Shown here: in pieces, positions 15,735-23,847 of the stretch
Layout: every line of letters starts with the position of its first letter
Numbering within the stretch: position 1 is the stretch's first letter
NCBI GenBank assembly: GCA_002482965.1
Contig: DLGZ01000053.1
Location: 1-36,163 of the forward strand
Length of the DNA: 36,163 bases
Reading direction: 5' to 3'
DNA from: Verrucomicrobiaceae bacterium UBA7681
GTDB taxonomy: Bacteria; Verrucomicrobiota; Verrucomicrobiia; Verrucomicrobiales; Verrucomicrobiaceae
The notes under the pieces: generated by a model
Seen by the model: the letters and a program-made list of their open reading frames with translations, nothing else
What the model was told of the DNA's origin: nothing
Databases searched by the model: none
Made by a program: the position numbers and the translations under genes

Positions 15735-17243
15735 CTACTTCACGAAGTCGGCGAAGCCTGCTTCGGTGCGTTTGAGCTCGGCTTTCATGGCTGTGCGGAG
15801 CTGGGTGATGCGTTCTGTGTGTGTGGCATCATTGATGAGGTTTTTGAGTTCTTCGGGATCGTTTTTGAGATCGTAGAGTTCTTCGCCGGATTCGCCGTCG
15901 AGGTAGTGGATGAGCTTGAACTGATCCTGCACGAGGGCGCTGTACATGGGCACGCCCTGGTGATTGTCCTGCTTTGCGCCAGTGAGAATGGTCTGGCTGA
16001 CTTTCGCGCCGTACTCGTTGCCCATGTGCTCGTAGTAGCAGGGGTGCGGCCATGCGGTGTCCGGCTTTTCGAGGAGTGGGGTGAGATCGCGGCCATGGGT
16101 CTGCCATGGGACTTTCACGCCGCTGATGGAGAGGAAGGTGGCGGCGAGATCGGGAGCAGTGACTGAGGCGCTGCACACCTGGCCGACAGGGAAGCGTGAG
16201 GGCATGCTGACGATGAGCGGCGAGCGGTAGTTCGCGTCGTAGGGGGCGAGCTTGGTGCGGAAGCCGTGCTCGCCCATGGAGAAGCCTTGATCGGCGGTGT
16301 AGATGATGAGGGTGTTTTCGTACTGGCCGGATTCTTTGAGGGCGGCAATGAGCTGGCCGACGCCTTCGTCGATGGCGGGCACGCATTCGTTGACCTGGCG
16401 CACCCAGTCGTCGAAGCGCTTGCCTTTTTTGCTTTCGCCGAAGGATTCGCCGCCTTTTTTTGCCATGGGGTGGCCGTCTTCGCCTTTGGTCCAGGCCTGC
16501 ATTTTGTTGAGGTAATCGGGTTTGCCTTCGCGTGGGGGGAAGATGTCGGCGGGAACTGGGACTGCGCCGTCCTTGTAGCTGCCTTTGTGGCGTTTGGCCG
16601 GGGTGGAAGGGCCGTGGATGCTGCCGTAGCAGACCCAGAGGTACCACGGCTTTGCCTCATCGCGGTTTTTGCCACGGATGTAATCGAGCGACCACTGCGT
16701 GTAGTTGTCTGCAGGGTAGCCTTCCATGGTCTGCTCTTTGCCATCGACACTCATGACCTGAGTTTCGTAGTAGGCACCGGCGTTTTCGGGATGCAGCGGG
16801 CGATTCCAGACGATCTGATGATCCCAATCACGGCCCCAGCCGGTGTCTGTGCCGGTGTGCCACTTGCCGATCTGTGCCGTGTGGTAGCCCTGCTTGCGCA
16901 TTTCCGCCGGAATGAAGGGGCACTGCGCAGGATCGTAAGTACTGCCAGGGTATTTGCCGGCCATCGACATGGACTCAATGCCATGCGGATGCCGTCCGGT
17001 GAGCATGGTGGCGCGCGAGGGCATGCACCAAGAGCCGAGGTAGGCGGCGTGAAAGCGCACGCCGTTGGTCGCAAGAGCATCAATGTTCGGGGTCTTCACC
17101 CAAGGCCAGGAGCCGGGATAGCAGGCCAGGGTTTTCGTCGATTGGTCGTCAGCGAAGATGAAGAGGATGTTGGGGCGCTTCGCCTCGGCTGCACCAAGGT
17201 GAAACGCGAAGGTGCAGAGCAGGAAGGAGACAAATGCTTTCAT
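15735..17243 (-). CDS. Secreted S1-family sulfatase
   Basis: This is a 502-residue arylsulfatase-type enzyme with signal peptide MKAFVSFLLCTFAFHLGAA. RPNILFIFADDQ supplies the two metal-binding Asp (32, 33). WCMPSRATMLTGR carries the C-x-P-x-R maturation motif, with Cys73 the residue converted to formylglycine. Later landmarks are IGKWHTG, YGSIHGPS and the second metal loop IIYTADQGFSMGEHG. The C-terminal ELYDLKNDPEELKNLI is the usual S1 subdomain phrase. It removes sulfate esters from glycans outside the cytoplasm; the position of the ester cannot be read from the sequence. It is the last gene of the - strand run and starts 57 nt after the ATPase stop. A palindrome lies just ahead of its start codon. 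Confidence 0.95.
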   Translation of the reverse strand: MKAFVSFLLCTFAFHLGAAEAKRPNILFIFADDQSTKTLACYPGSWPWVKTPNIDALATNGVRFHAAYLGSWCMPSRATMLTGRHPHGIESMSMAGKYPGSTYDPAQCPFIPAEMRKQGYHTAQIGKWHTGTDTGWGRDWDHQIVWNRPLHPENAGAYYETQVMSVDGKEQTMEGYPADNYTQWSLDYIRGKNRDEAKPWYLWVCYGSIHGPSTPAKRHKGSYKDGAVPVPADIFPPREGKPDYLNKMQAWTKGEDGHPMAKKGGESFGESKKGKRFDDWVRQVNECVPAIDEGVGQLIAALKESGQYENTLIIYTADQGFSMGEHGFRTKLAPYDANYRSPLIVSMPSRFPVGQVCSASVTAPDLAATFLSISGVKVPWQTHGRDLTPLLEKPDTAWPHPCYYEHMGNEYGAKVSQTILTGAKQDNHQGVPMYSALVQDQFKLIHYLDGESGEELYDLKNDPEELKNLINDATHTERITQLRTAMKAELKRTEAGFADFVK

Positions 17244-17246
17244 GGT

Positions 17247-17264
17247 GCGCGATTAACGTCGCGC
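17247..17264. promoter_or_regulatory. Palindrome just upstream of the sulfatase start
   Basis: Six-base arms GCGCGA and TCGCGC surround a 6-nt AT-rich centre and begin 3 nt before the sulfatase ATG. The site could be an operator or a leader hairpin covering the ribosome binding region, letting this gene be controlled apart from the ATPase upstream. No T-run, so a terminator is unlikely. Confidence 0.35.
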
Positions 17265-17300
17265 AGCAGGGCATTGTAGCCGCAAAGCGTTTGAATTATT

Positions 17301-19589
17301 TCAGGCGGCGGTCCCCTGCGAAGGAGGCGGCAGCTTGGCCATAGGAGGACGCGCCACACCTGTGGGCGACTTCATCATGGGCGGTGCTGGCGGCTTGGCG
17401 ATGGGTTTCGAAACCGGTGCCGAAGGTGGTCTGGCAAGAGGTTTGGTCGCACCAGAATATGACGGCGGGGGTGGTGGTTTTGCACCCGGTACGACTGGCG
17501 GTTTTGCACCAGTCACTGCTGAGAGCCCAGCATTTGGAAAAACCGGCGGTTTGGCCATAGGCGGAGCCGTTGGCCGGATGATGGACGAGAGTACAGAGGA
17601 CTGCGGCGGGCCGGGCGGCGCCTGCTTTGGTGCCTGCACCTTTTGAATCATGTCCCAGAGTTTGAGTTCACGGAGAAGGGGGTGCGCGCGCAGGGCGGCG
17701 AGCACGTTGTCTTTTGTCGCAGGCGGTTCGGTGACGAACTGATCGTAGGAGCCTTCGCGCTGGGCGGCGAGTATGCTTCCAAGCGCAGCCAGAATGGCAG
17801 CTTCAGTCGCTGGAATGTGGTGGAAGGTGTTTTTCGCCTTGAAGGTGTTGAGCAGCTCCATGGTGAGCTGGCCGGAAACAGGAGCGATGTCATTGCGCAG
17901 CAGCAGCGTGTCGCCACTGGCTTCCTTGATACGCTCCAGCACGGCGATGAAGCTGCCACGCATGGCATCGCTGGTGACGATGCGCACCCTGCCACCACCC
18001 CATTCGAACCAGTGGTCGGAACCGTCGAAGTTGTCGTAGGTCTTGAAGATGTCGCCTTCGCTGATGGTGACCGGCGGAGCGACCATGAGTTCGATGAGGT
18101 CGCGTGCGCGTGCGCCAAGATCGATGGCACTGGGTGAGGCGGTGTCGGCCTTGGCGGCTGCGACGGCCTGCTGGAGCAGAGCATCCACTTTCTGCGCCAG
18201 GCTTGTCATGGAGACCGCCATCATGGCGGCAGGGGGTGGCAGGGGCCTCGACTGCACCGCTGTCGGGACTGGAATGGCCGCGACTACCGGGCCATCATTC
18301 GCGTCTTCCATCACCGCAACGGCCACCGGGAGCATTGGGGCAGAGACTGGCAGCGAGGGCAGCAGAGGGGGCACTGGCTGCGCTGCGACGGCGGCGACGA
18401 TTTCGGGTGGCAGCGCGGACGTGGTGGTGCGCATGGCATAGACTTCGGCAGCAGCTGCGAGGAGATGACGTGGGAAGATGGCGCCACCGGCGGTGAGCCG
18501 GGCCACGTCTTCATCCAGCAGCGGATGGATGGCTGAAGTGATGCCGTCCTTCCGGCGCTGCTCGCAGAGTGCCGGGGTTTCGAGCCGGCAGCTGAGCAGG
18601 AGGCGCTTTTGCTCGTTGGCGATCGGCAGCATGTCGATGACGGGCAGACGGAAGCCCAATGGTGCATTTGAATCGGGGACACCGACACGCCCACGCAGAG
18701 CCTGAGAGAGTGCGGCGTCCCAGGCGGTGAAACGTTCCACCACGAGTCCGATAAGAACGACCCAGTTTTCACTTTGATCGATCAGTGCAAAGAGCAGCCG
18801 CTGCATCTCATCAAACTGAGGCTGAGTGACCACGAGGTCGAGCTGGTCGAGCACCAGGACAACGGGTGAGCCGACCTGTGAGGCCAGCTTGCCAAAAAGC
18901 TGAATGACACCGCCCATCTCCGCACGTGACAGGGGCTCTGGGACACCGAGGAACTTCAGTTCATTTTCTGTGAGATAGGCGGCACCTGAAAGCCACTGCG
19001 CGGCGATGTGTTCTTTGTCATCACGCAGCACACTGAGCAGGCAGCGCAGCACACTGCGGGGTACCATCGGGTGCTCGGCTTCCAGCAGTTGCACCGCCTG
19101 ATGGATCATCTCCTTGCGGGTCTCGAGACTGATCCCCGCCCAGGCCTCGTGCAATTGAGGAAGCGTGAATTCCTGCTCCACCACCGGTTTGAGCAGCGCA
19201 TAGGCGAGCAGGCGCAACTGGCTGTAGGGCGCCTCACGGCCTTCCTTGCTGCGGGCAGGATGACGCAGGCTGCCGACGAACCGCGTGAGGATGAAATTTT
19301 CCAAGGCCTCCGGCTGCAGCGGCGGATTCGGCGCATAGGCATAAAAAATACTGTCTGCACACTCACGGCGAAGGCGCGAAAAGAGATGTGATTTGCCGGA
19401 ACCGCCAGCGCCCCGAACGAAACGTACCTGGCTGCGGTGCTGAGCACGCACCTGATCCACCGCGATGCGCAACGCGCCAAACGGTACGGAGTGAATGTAG
19501 GGCACATCCAGAAAGGCGGCTGCATTCCACAGATCATTCTCACCCACACTTGTGGACATGAAGGGATTCAGGTCAGCATATGAGGGCAT
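17301..19589 (-). CDS. AAA+/ORC-like ATPase with proline-rich C-terminal tail
   Basis: This is a 762-residue cytoplasmic protein. After LNPFMSTSVGENDLW comes a P-loop ATPase: Walker A RGAGGSGKS (about 59-67), Walker B VVLVLDQLD (about 243-251), an NWVVLIGLVVERF strand in the sensor-1 position (about 275), and a helical lid with AGGAIFPRHLLAAAAEVY (about 367-384). This layout resembles ORC/Cdc6-, KAP- and BrxC-like ATPases rather than helicases. A low-complexity Ala/Pro/Val linker (about 395-465) leads to a separate domain (about 500-650, with DNFDGSDHWFEWGGGRVRIVT), not recognised. The last 110 residues repeat KPP/APP units. Start 19589 is chosen because the conserved part begins there; an upstream ATG at 19649 would overlap the preceding gene by 16 nt. 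Its partner is the winged-helix gene 44 nt upstream. Function unknown; a DNA- or complex-remodelling motor is inferred. Confidence 0.75.
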   Translation of the reverse strand: MPSYADLNPFMSTSVGENDLWNAAAFLDVPYIHSVPFGALRIAVDQVRAQHRSQVRFVRGAGGSGKSHLFSRLRRECADSIFYAYAPNPPLQPEALENFILTRFVGSLRHPARSKEGREAPYSQLRLLAYALLKPVVEQEFTLPQLHEAWAGISLETRKEMIHQAVQLLEAEHPMVPRSVLRCLLSVLRDDKEHIAAQWLSGAAYLTENELKFLGVPEPLSRAEMGGVIQLFGKLASQVGSPVVLVLDQLDLVVTQPQFDEMQRLLFALIDQSENWVVLIGLVVERFTAWDAALSQALRGRVGVPDSNAPLGFRLPVIDMLPIANEQKRLLLSCRLETPALCEQRRKDGITSAIHPLLDEDVARLTAGGAIFPRHLLAAAAEVYAMRTTTSALPPEIVAAVAAQPVPPLLPSLPVSAPMLPVAVAVMEDANDGPVVAAIPVPTAVQSRPLPPPAAMMAVSMTSLAQKVDALLQQAVAAAKADTASPSAIDLGARARDLIELMVAPPVTISEGDIFKTYDNFDGSDHWFEWGGGRVRIVTSDAMRGSFIAVLERIKEASGDTLLLRNDIAPVSGQLTMELLNTFKAKNTFHHIPATEAAILAALGSILAAQREGSYDQFVTEPPATKDNVLAALRAHPLLRELKLWDMIQKVQAPKQAPPGPPQSSVLSSIIRPTAPPMAKPPVFPNAGLSAVTGAKPPVVPGAKPPPPPSYSGATKPLARPPSAPVSKPIAKPPAPPMMKSPTGVARPPMAKLPPPSQGTAA

Positions 19590-19633
19590 GGTCTTAGGAG
19601 TGAGTTCAGTATTCGGGAGAGAGCGGAGCAGGA

Positions 19634-20491
19634 TCAGGAAATCCAGCACCAGGAGTAACCGGGCGGGCCGAGAGACATCGGAACAAGCAGGGCACGTTCA
19701 TGATCCGGGAGGTCTTGCGGCCTTTCACAAGGTTCTAACAGGAGGTGCCCATTGTTGTAAAGTGTCTCAATCAAACTTCGTAAAACCTGACTATCAGCCA
19801 CCTCTCCGCGTTCTGCCGCCCAGGCCTGATAGCGAGCGAAGGTCCGGGGAATGGGGATCATCATCGTGGAGGAGCGGATGCGGTCGAGATCATACCAGGC
19901 GCGCAGGTCGGCCTCTTCCGGGAGACTGACTGATTCGACGGGCGGTGCAGGTGGCGGTGCCGCGTCCAGCCACGCGAACAGATCATCCAAGGTTGCAGGG
20001 GGAGTGCGGACGCTGTTCACGGCCTGGAGGACCTTTTGCAGGGAACGCTTCAACGTGGCATCCAGCAGTTCGGAAGGCTGCGGCTTGCGGGCATAGATGA
20101 GCCGTTTGCCACCCGGCAGCACAAATGCAGCGCCTGTGGCGACGAGGTGATCCAGCGCAGTCTCAAAGAGAGGCTGGAGGCTTAAGGGCAGCTTCGCTTT
20201 CAACTTCACGGCCTGTTGCTCTTTTTTGGCCGCGTGAACCCAGAGCTTTACGAGCGCGGCGGCGACCGTTTCGGGGCTGTGGGGGGTGTAGAGAGGCAGG
20301 GGTTTGCTGCGGGTGCCGGCGATTATGCAATTGAGTGTGCTCGATGCTGCCAGCGCATCCAATGCTGCGGCCACGGCTTTGGGTGTGGCGGCGCGCCCCA
20401 CAGCTGGCTTGACGAGCTTGGCGATCTCCGCTGCTTTCAGCGGGAGCTCGCTGCGGCTGAGGACATCTAGGATGGCTTGTTCGAGTGACAT
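19634..20491 (-). CDS. Hypothetical winged-helix protein paired with the ATPase
   Basis: This is a 285-residue protein with no signal peptide. Residues 4-68 read as a helix-turn-helix with wing: ILDVLSRSELPLKAAEIAKLV, then PKAVAAALDALAASSTLN and a hydrophobic wing strand ending PLYTP. A second similar module follows at about 100-137 (LFETALDHLVATGAAFVLPG, KRLIYARKP). Pro-rich linkers at 175-195 separate a C-terminal helical region (about 195-260, with FARYQAWAAERGEVADSQVLRSLIETL). Tandem winged helices suggest DNA binding or a kleisin-like/partner-binding role. It starts 6 nt after the lipoprotein hydrolase and is followed by the ATPase, a typical order for a DNA-binding subunit and its motor. 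No specific family was recognised; the functional link is inference from context. Confidence 0.7.
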   Translation of the reverse strand: MSLEQAILDVLSRSELPLKAAEIAKLVKPAVGRAATPKAVAAALDALAASSTLNCIIAGTRSKPLPLYTPHSPETVAAALVKLWVHAAKKEQQAVKLKAKLPLSLQPLFETALDHLVATGAAFVLPGGKRLIYARKPQPSELLDATLKRSLQKVLQAVNSVRTPPATLDDLFAWLDAAPPPAPPVESVSLPEEADLRAWYDLDRIRSSTMMIPIPRTFARYQAWAAERGEVADSQVLRSLIETLYNNGHLLLEPCERPQDLPDHERALLVPMSLGPPGYSWCWIS

Positions 20492-20497
20492 GGTGGA

Positions 20498-21478
20498 TCA
20501 GCGGCGAATGGCTTCTACCTGGCGGTCCAGCCAGTGTGTCACATCGTGCACGACTTCCTCGCGCTGTACGTCATGCAGCAGCAGATGGTAGGAACGCGTG
20601 TACCACAGCAGCTTTTTGTCCCGGCTGCGGATTTCGGCAAACAGGGCCTGGATCTGATCGGCTGAAGACAGAACATCATTCGGGGATGCGATGAAGAGGA
20701 CCGGCATTTTCAAACGATGAGCCGATACAGTGTTTGCATCCAGCATGCCGCCGATGGTTGAGAGCAGGCGCAGCGAGAAGGCGCTGACATGGTGGGGCGT
20801 GACGGCCATCTGGCCTCCATGCGTGGACTGAGAGGTGACTTTGATCTTCGATTCATCCACCCCTGCCAATTCGCCTAGCGTGTAGCGTGAGCGTGGGGAG
20901 AGCTTGGCTGCGGTTTCGAGCAGGAAACGTTTGAAGCCACTCAAGGCGACGCGCAAACCGGCGACGGGTGATGCGAGGATGATGCCGTCGGGATCAGAGC
21001 GGTTCCCGAGCAAATCCGCGGCTGTGTGCAGGGAGATGAGGCTGCCGAGGCTCTCGCCGTACCAAAACACGGGGGTCTTGGGATGCCTGCGCTTTACCAG
21101 CGTATGAAAAGTGGCCAGATCGCGCTGCCAGGCGGTCGCTTTCGTAATATCGCCACGTTCCGCCTCCACGGGATCATTCCCCTGCCCGCGCAGATCGTAC
21201 GCATAGACCGTGTAACCGCGTAGGGGCAATTGTTCGCCGAGATACCAGAAGTCCGACTTCGCGCCGCTCAAACCATGCACCGCGATCACCACTCCGCGAG
21301 GTGACACGCCGGCAGGCACCGGCCAGGATTTCCAGGGCATGGATTTGCCATCGTAGCTCACCCAGTCTTCGGCACACAGCACGCCACGACCTGAGGCTAT
21401 TTTTTTCACCGAGGCACAACCGGACAAGACGGCTAAAACTGTCAGTACAATGAGGCACTGGATGAGGGTTGAGTTCAT
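20498..21478 (-). CDS. Lipoprotein alpha/beta hydrolase, lysophospholipase (Hydrolase_4)-like
   Basis: This is a 326-residue protein with a lipoprotein signal ending in the lipobox LSGC (Cys21), so probably membrane-anchored. The serine hydrolase core shows VIAVHGLSG (oxyanion loop, about 65-72), YDLRGQG at 94-100, the nucleophile elbow GESLG (Ser143), SPNDVLSS (Asp268) and SYHLLLHD (His298). This is a complete triad in the monoacylglycerol lipase/lysophospholipase pattern. Likely substrates are lipid or small acyl esters at the envelope. It sits 3 nt after the M14 peptidase stop and 6 nt before the winged-helix start, so it is firmly inside the operon. Why a surface lipase is transcribed with a cytoplasmic ATPase pair is unclear. 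Confidence 0.9.
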   Translation of the reverse strand: MNSTLIQCLIVLTVLAVLSGCASVKKIASGRGVLCAEDWVSYDGKSMPWKSWPVPAGVSPRGVVIAVHGLSGAKSDFWYLGEQLPLRGYTVYAYDLRGQGNDPVEAERGDITKATAWQRDLATFHTLVKRRHPKTPVFWYGESLGSLISLHTAADLLGNRSDPDGIILASPVAGLRVALSGFKRFLLETAAKLSPRSRYTLGELAGVDESKIKVTSQSTHGGQMAVTPHHVSAFSLRLLSTIGGMLDANTVSAHRLKMPVLFIASPNDVLSSADQIQALFAEIRSRDKKLLWYTRSYHLLLHDVQREEVVHDVTHWLDRQVEAIRR

Positions 21479-21481
21479 CTT

Positions 21482-22261
21482 TTAATCAAGAACGGCCAAT
21501 GCTGACTCCACGAATTTCACCTGAACCCGCACCCGGGTATCGAGATCAAACTCCGAAGGCGATTCAAAGGTCAGCGTCACCGGACAACCGCGCACATGCA
21601 GTTCAATGGCTTCTGGCATGCCGGGCAGGTGCGTTGGCAGAGTACGGCGGCGAATCACGCCGCGGTTCGCGCGCTGGCCTTCGATATTTTTGCGCGGATC
21701 AGGCGCGATCACGCGTGCGCAGCGTTCGATGATTTCATGGCCCACCGTTTGTGGGGAGTGATTGAGCTCATAGAGGTAGGTCCCCTGAGCGTCATAGTCC
21801 TCGTGCAGGCAGAGGCCGAAGCGCATCGCGCGCCCGGTGATCCACTGCTGCCAGGGCCCGCAGATGTCATCGGTTGCATCGTGAAAGCGGCGATTGATGT
21901 CGAAGCCGCGATGATCGGCCCGAGTGTTGAGTGTGAGTCCTACTGGATTGAGGCAGGGTGCGATCAAGAATGAACCGCGTTTGAGCTCGTTTATGTGCTT
22001 CTCAGCCCAAGTGAGCAGGCCCCAGGCAGAGCCAGCCTCATCGCCATGCACGCCGGTGGAAAGATAGACCGCAGGTTCTCCCGCCTGTGCGGCCGCCGAT
22101 TCGAGCACGATCACCGGCATGTCGCCCACTTTACACAAGGTTTTCACCCGGCAGCCAGCGGTACGTGCCAACACACGCCAGCGCTGGATGAGATGCCGTG
22201 CGTCATGCGCACGATGGTTAGGGAGCAGCTTCACCCCTTGAGAATGGCCGGGCCTGCTCAT
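21482..22261 (-). CDS. M14-family zinc metallopeptidase/deacylase
   Basis: This is a 259-residue protein with no signal peptide, so cytoplasmic unless exported otherwise. The zinc site is visible: VHGDEAG gives His72 and Glu75, and LCLHEDY gives His153. NTRADHRGFDINRRF (112-126) is the M14 substrate-binding Asn-Arg region, and TFESPSEFD provides a candidate catalytic Glu233. The short length and compact layout resemble succinylglutamate desuccinylase/aspartoacylase and MpaA-like murein-peptide amidases more than large carboxypeptidases. A muropeptide or N-acyl amino acid substrate is plausible but unproven. The gene lies 21 nt after the upstream sulfatase and 3 nt before the lipoprotein hydrolase. 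Confidence 0.88.
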   Translation of the reverse strand: MSRPGHSQGVKLLPNHRAHDARHLIQRWRVLARTAGCRVKTLCKVGDMPVIVLESAAAQAGEPAVYLSTGVHGDEAGSAWGLLTWAEKHINELKRGSFLIAPCLNPVGLTLNTRADHRGFDINRRFHDATDDICGPWQQWITGRAMRFGLCLHEDYDAQGTYLYELNHSPQTVGHEIIERCARVIAPDPRKNIEGQRANRGVIRRRTLPTHLPGMPEAIELHVRGCPVTLTFESPSEFDLDTRVRVQVKFVESALAVLD

Positions 22262-22285
22262 TCGTCATTCTGAATTCGTGATTCA
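22259..22285. repeat. ATTCGTCATTC-type simple repeat between two genes
   Basis: This short stretch covers the 21-nt gap between the sulfatase stop and the M14 start. It consists of degenerate CATTCGTCATTC/ATTCGTGATTC units. The 12-mer CATTCGTCATTC also occurs, on the other strand, at the N-terminus of the cytochrome/WD40 gene (34233-34262). It looks like a low-complexity dispersed repeat that has become part of gene boundaries. Confidence 0.5.
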
Positions 22286-23704
22286 ATCCTTTTTCTTCTT
22301 TCCCTTCCCCTGCTTCGCTGGTGGCGCCTCTTTGGTACGGCCTTCATTTCTCGCCACCTCCTCGGGCTCTGGAATCCGCCCCTGATCGTTCGTCCGCTCG
22401 ATCCATGCATTCAGAACTGAATTTAATCGCTCACGGGCGGCGCGGTGCTCCGGCAGGTTCGACTTTGCGAGGTTGTTGATCTCAAAGGGGTCCGCCTGCA
22501 GATCGTAGAATTCCACCTCGGGCATCGTCGGTGCTGCCAGCGCGGCCTGGGCCGGTGTCAGCTTGTCCTGCGCGGCCAGTTCTTTGATCAGGTTCCAGAC
22601 CGGATACTGCTTTTCCTTGTAGGCGTTGTGTTGCAGAAAGGGCCGGTCCGGGGTGAAGTTTCGAATGTAGCGATAGCGCGCATCCGCCACGGTGCGGAAG
22701 CGGAACACTGTCATGTCGCAGCGATCGCGTGCGCCGAAGACGTACTCGCGTGGGGGTTCCGCATTGGGGCCCATGAACACCTGTCCCTGCATGCCCTTAG
22801 GCTTTGGAATGCCGGCCCATGCGAGTGAGGTGGCGGTGAGATCGATCGACATCAGCAGGCGGTCGCTGACTTTTCCGGCCTCATAGCCTGAGGGGGCAGG
22901 AATGCCGGACGGCCAGCTTAGGATCAATGGTGTGATCAAACCTTCCTCGTAGCAGAACTGCTTGGCACGGACATGGGCGGCACCATGATCGCCGAGGAAG
23001 CAGATCACGGTGTTTTCCATGAGGCCGTCGCGCTGGAGCAGTTCCATCACCTTGCCAACCTTCCGGTCCAGCTCGGTCGCTGCGTCGAGATACTCCGCCC
23101 AGTCTTTGCGCGTGACTTCATGATCGGGGTAATAGGGCGGGATCTCAACCTTGGCCGGGTCTGCATGAGGCGGGGCGTGGAAGGTGCGATGCGTTTCCGA
23201 GAAATTGAGCTGCGCGTAAAAGGGCTGATGCTGCTTCAAGTCATCCCAGTTGGACGAATCAAATGGTTTGGCAGGGCCCTGAAAGTTCCAGTCGGTCTTG
23301 CCGGTGCCCTTGAATCCCGCCTCAGGGGGCATTTCCTTCACATTGGCCGTGAAGTAACCCGCCTCGCGCATGCGCTCGCTGATCACTTTCACCCCTTCAG
23401 GCAGGGTGTAGCCATCATCGCGATGCGAGCGGTGATTGTGGGCGCCGATGGTTGTCTGATACATCCCCGTGTTGAATGCTGAGCGGCTGGCAGAGCAGAC
23501 GGGTGCGGTGGTGTAATAACGTGTGAAGCGCATGCCCTTGGCAGCCAGAGCGTCGAGCACTGGAGAGGAAACTTCCTTGGCTCCATAGCAGCCCAGATCC
23601 AGACCAAAATCTTCGGCGATGAGCCAGAGAATGTTGGGCCGTTTCTCCTCGGCGTGAAGTGTGACGGCAAAGACTAGGCTGAAAAAAGCGAGAAGTCGGA
23701 TCAT
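22283..23704 (-). CDS. Secreted S1 sulfatase, heparan-N-sulfatase (sulfamidase)-like
   Basis: This is a 473-residue enzyme with signal peptide MIRLLAFFSLVFAVTLHA; an ATG two codons upstream (23710) is equally possible. RPNILWLIAEDFG opens the fold, with Glu-Asp in place of the common Asp-Asp. APVCSASRSAFNTGMY carries the C-x-A-x-R maturation motif (Cys70 converted to formylglycine), and TTIGAHNHRSH follows. The CxAxR variant, the AED start and IGAH with its His cluster fit the N-sulfoglucosamine sulfohydrolase-like branch better than the first sulfatase of this run. A second metal loop, ICFLGDHGAAHVRAKQ, and the C-terminal EFYDLQADPFEINNLA are also present. The tail ends in a Lys-rich KQGKGKKKKD. 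It is the first gene of the - strand run. Confidence 0.93.
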   Translation of the reverse strand: MIRLLAFFSLVFAVTLHAEEKRPNILWLIAEDFGLDLGCYGAKEVSSPVLDALAAKGMRFTRYYTTAPVCSASRSAFNTGMYQTTIGAHNHRSHRDDGYTLPEGVKVISERMREAGYFTANVKEMPPEAGFKGTGKTDWNFQGPAKPFDSSNWDDLKQHQPFYAQLNFSETHRTFHAPPHADPAKVEIPPYYPDHEVTRKDWAEYLDAATELDRKVGKVMELLQRDGLMENTVICFLGDHGAAHVRAKQFCYEEGLITPLILSWPSGIPAPSGYEAGKVSDRLLMSIDLTATSLAWAGIPKPKGMQGQVFMGPNAEPPREYVFGARDRCDMTVFRFRTVADARYRYIRNFTPDRPFLQHNAYKEKQYPVWNLIKELAAQDKLTPAQAALAAPTMPEVEFYDLQADPFEINNLAKSNLPEHRAARERLNSVLNAWIERTNDQGRIPEPEEVARNEGRTKEAPPAKQGKGKKKKD

Positions 23705-23847
23705 GTGCATAGCATGACTGAAAATCTCGTTTGCATGCAAGCAAACAATTTCCCGGTCACTCCCGCTTGCTGAGTCAATAGCAGTTTCCAAAACTCATTT
23801 CCGTTTAGCGGACTGCCTCTTGCTCGAAGATGATGGGCTCCGGCGGC

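Noticed and set aside
16266..17279. 337-codon plus-strand open frame
   Set aside because: Antisense to the sulfatase, whose C-x-P-x-R motif and metal loops are unmistakable.
17301..20491. Known BREX, Wadjet or Zorya defence system
   Set aside because: No methyltransferase, SMC, MotA/MotB-like, PglZ or nuclease gene accompanies the pair; only the ATPase fold is generally reminiscent.
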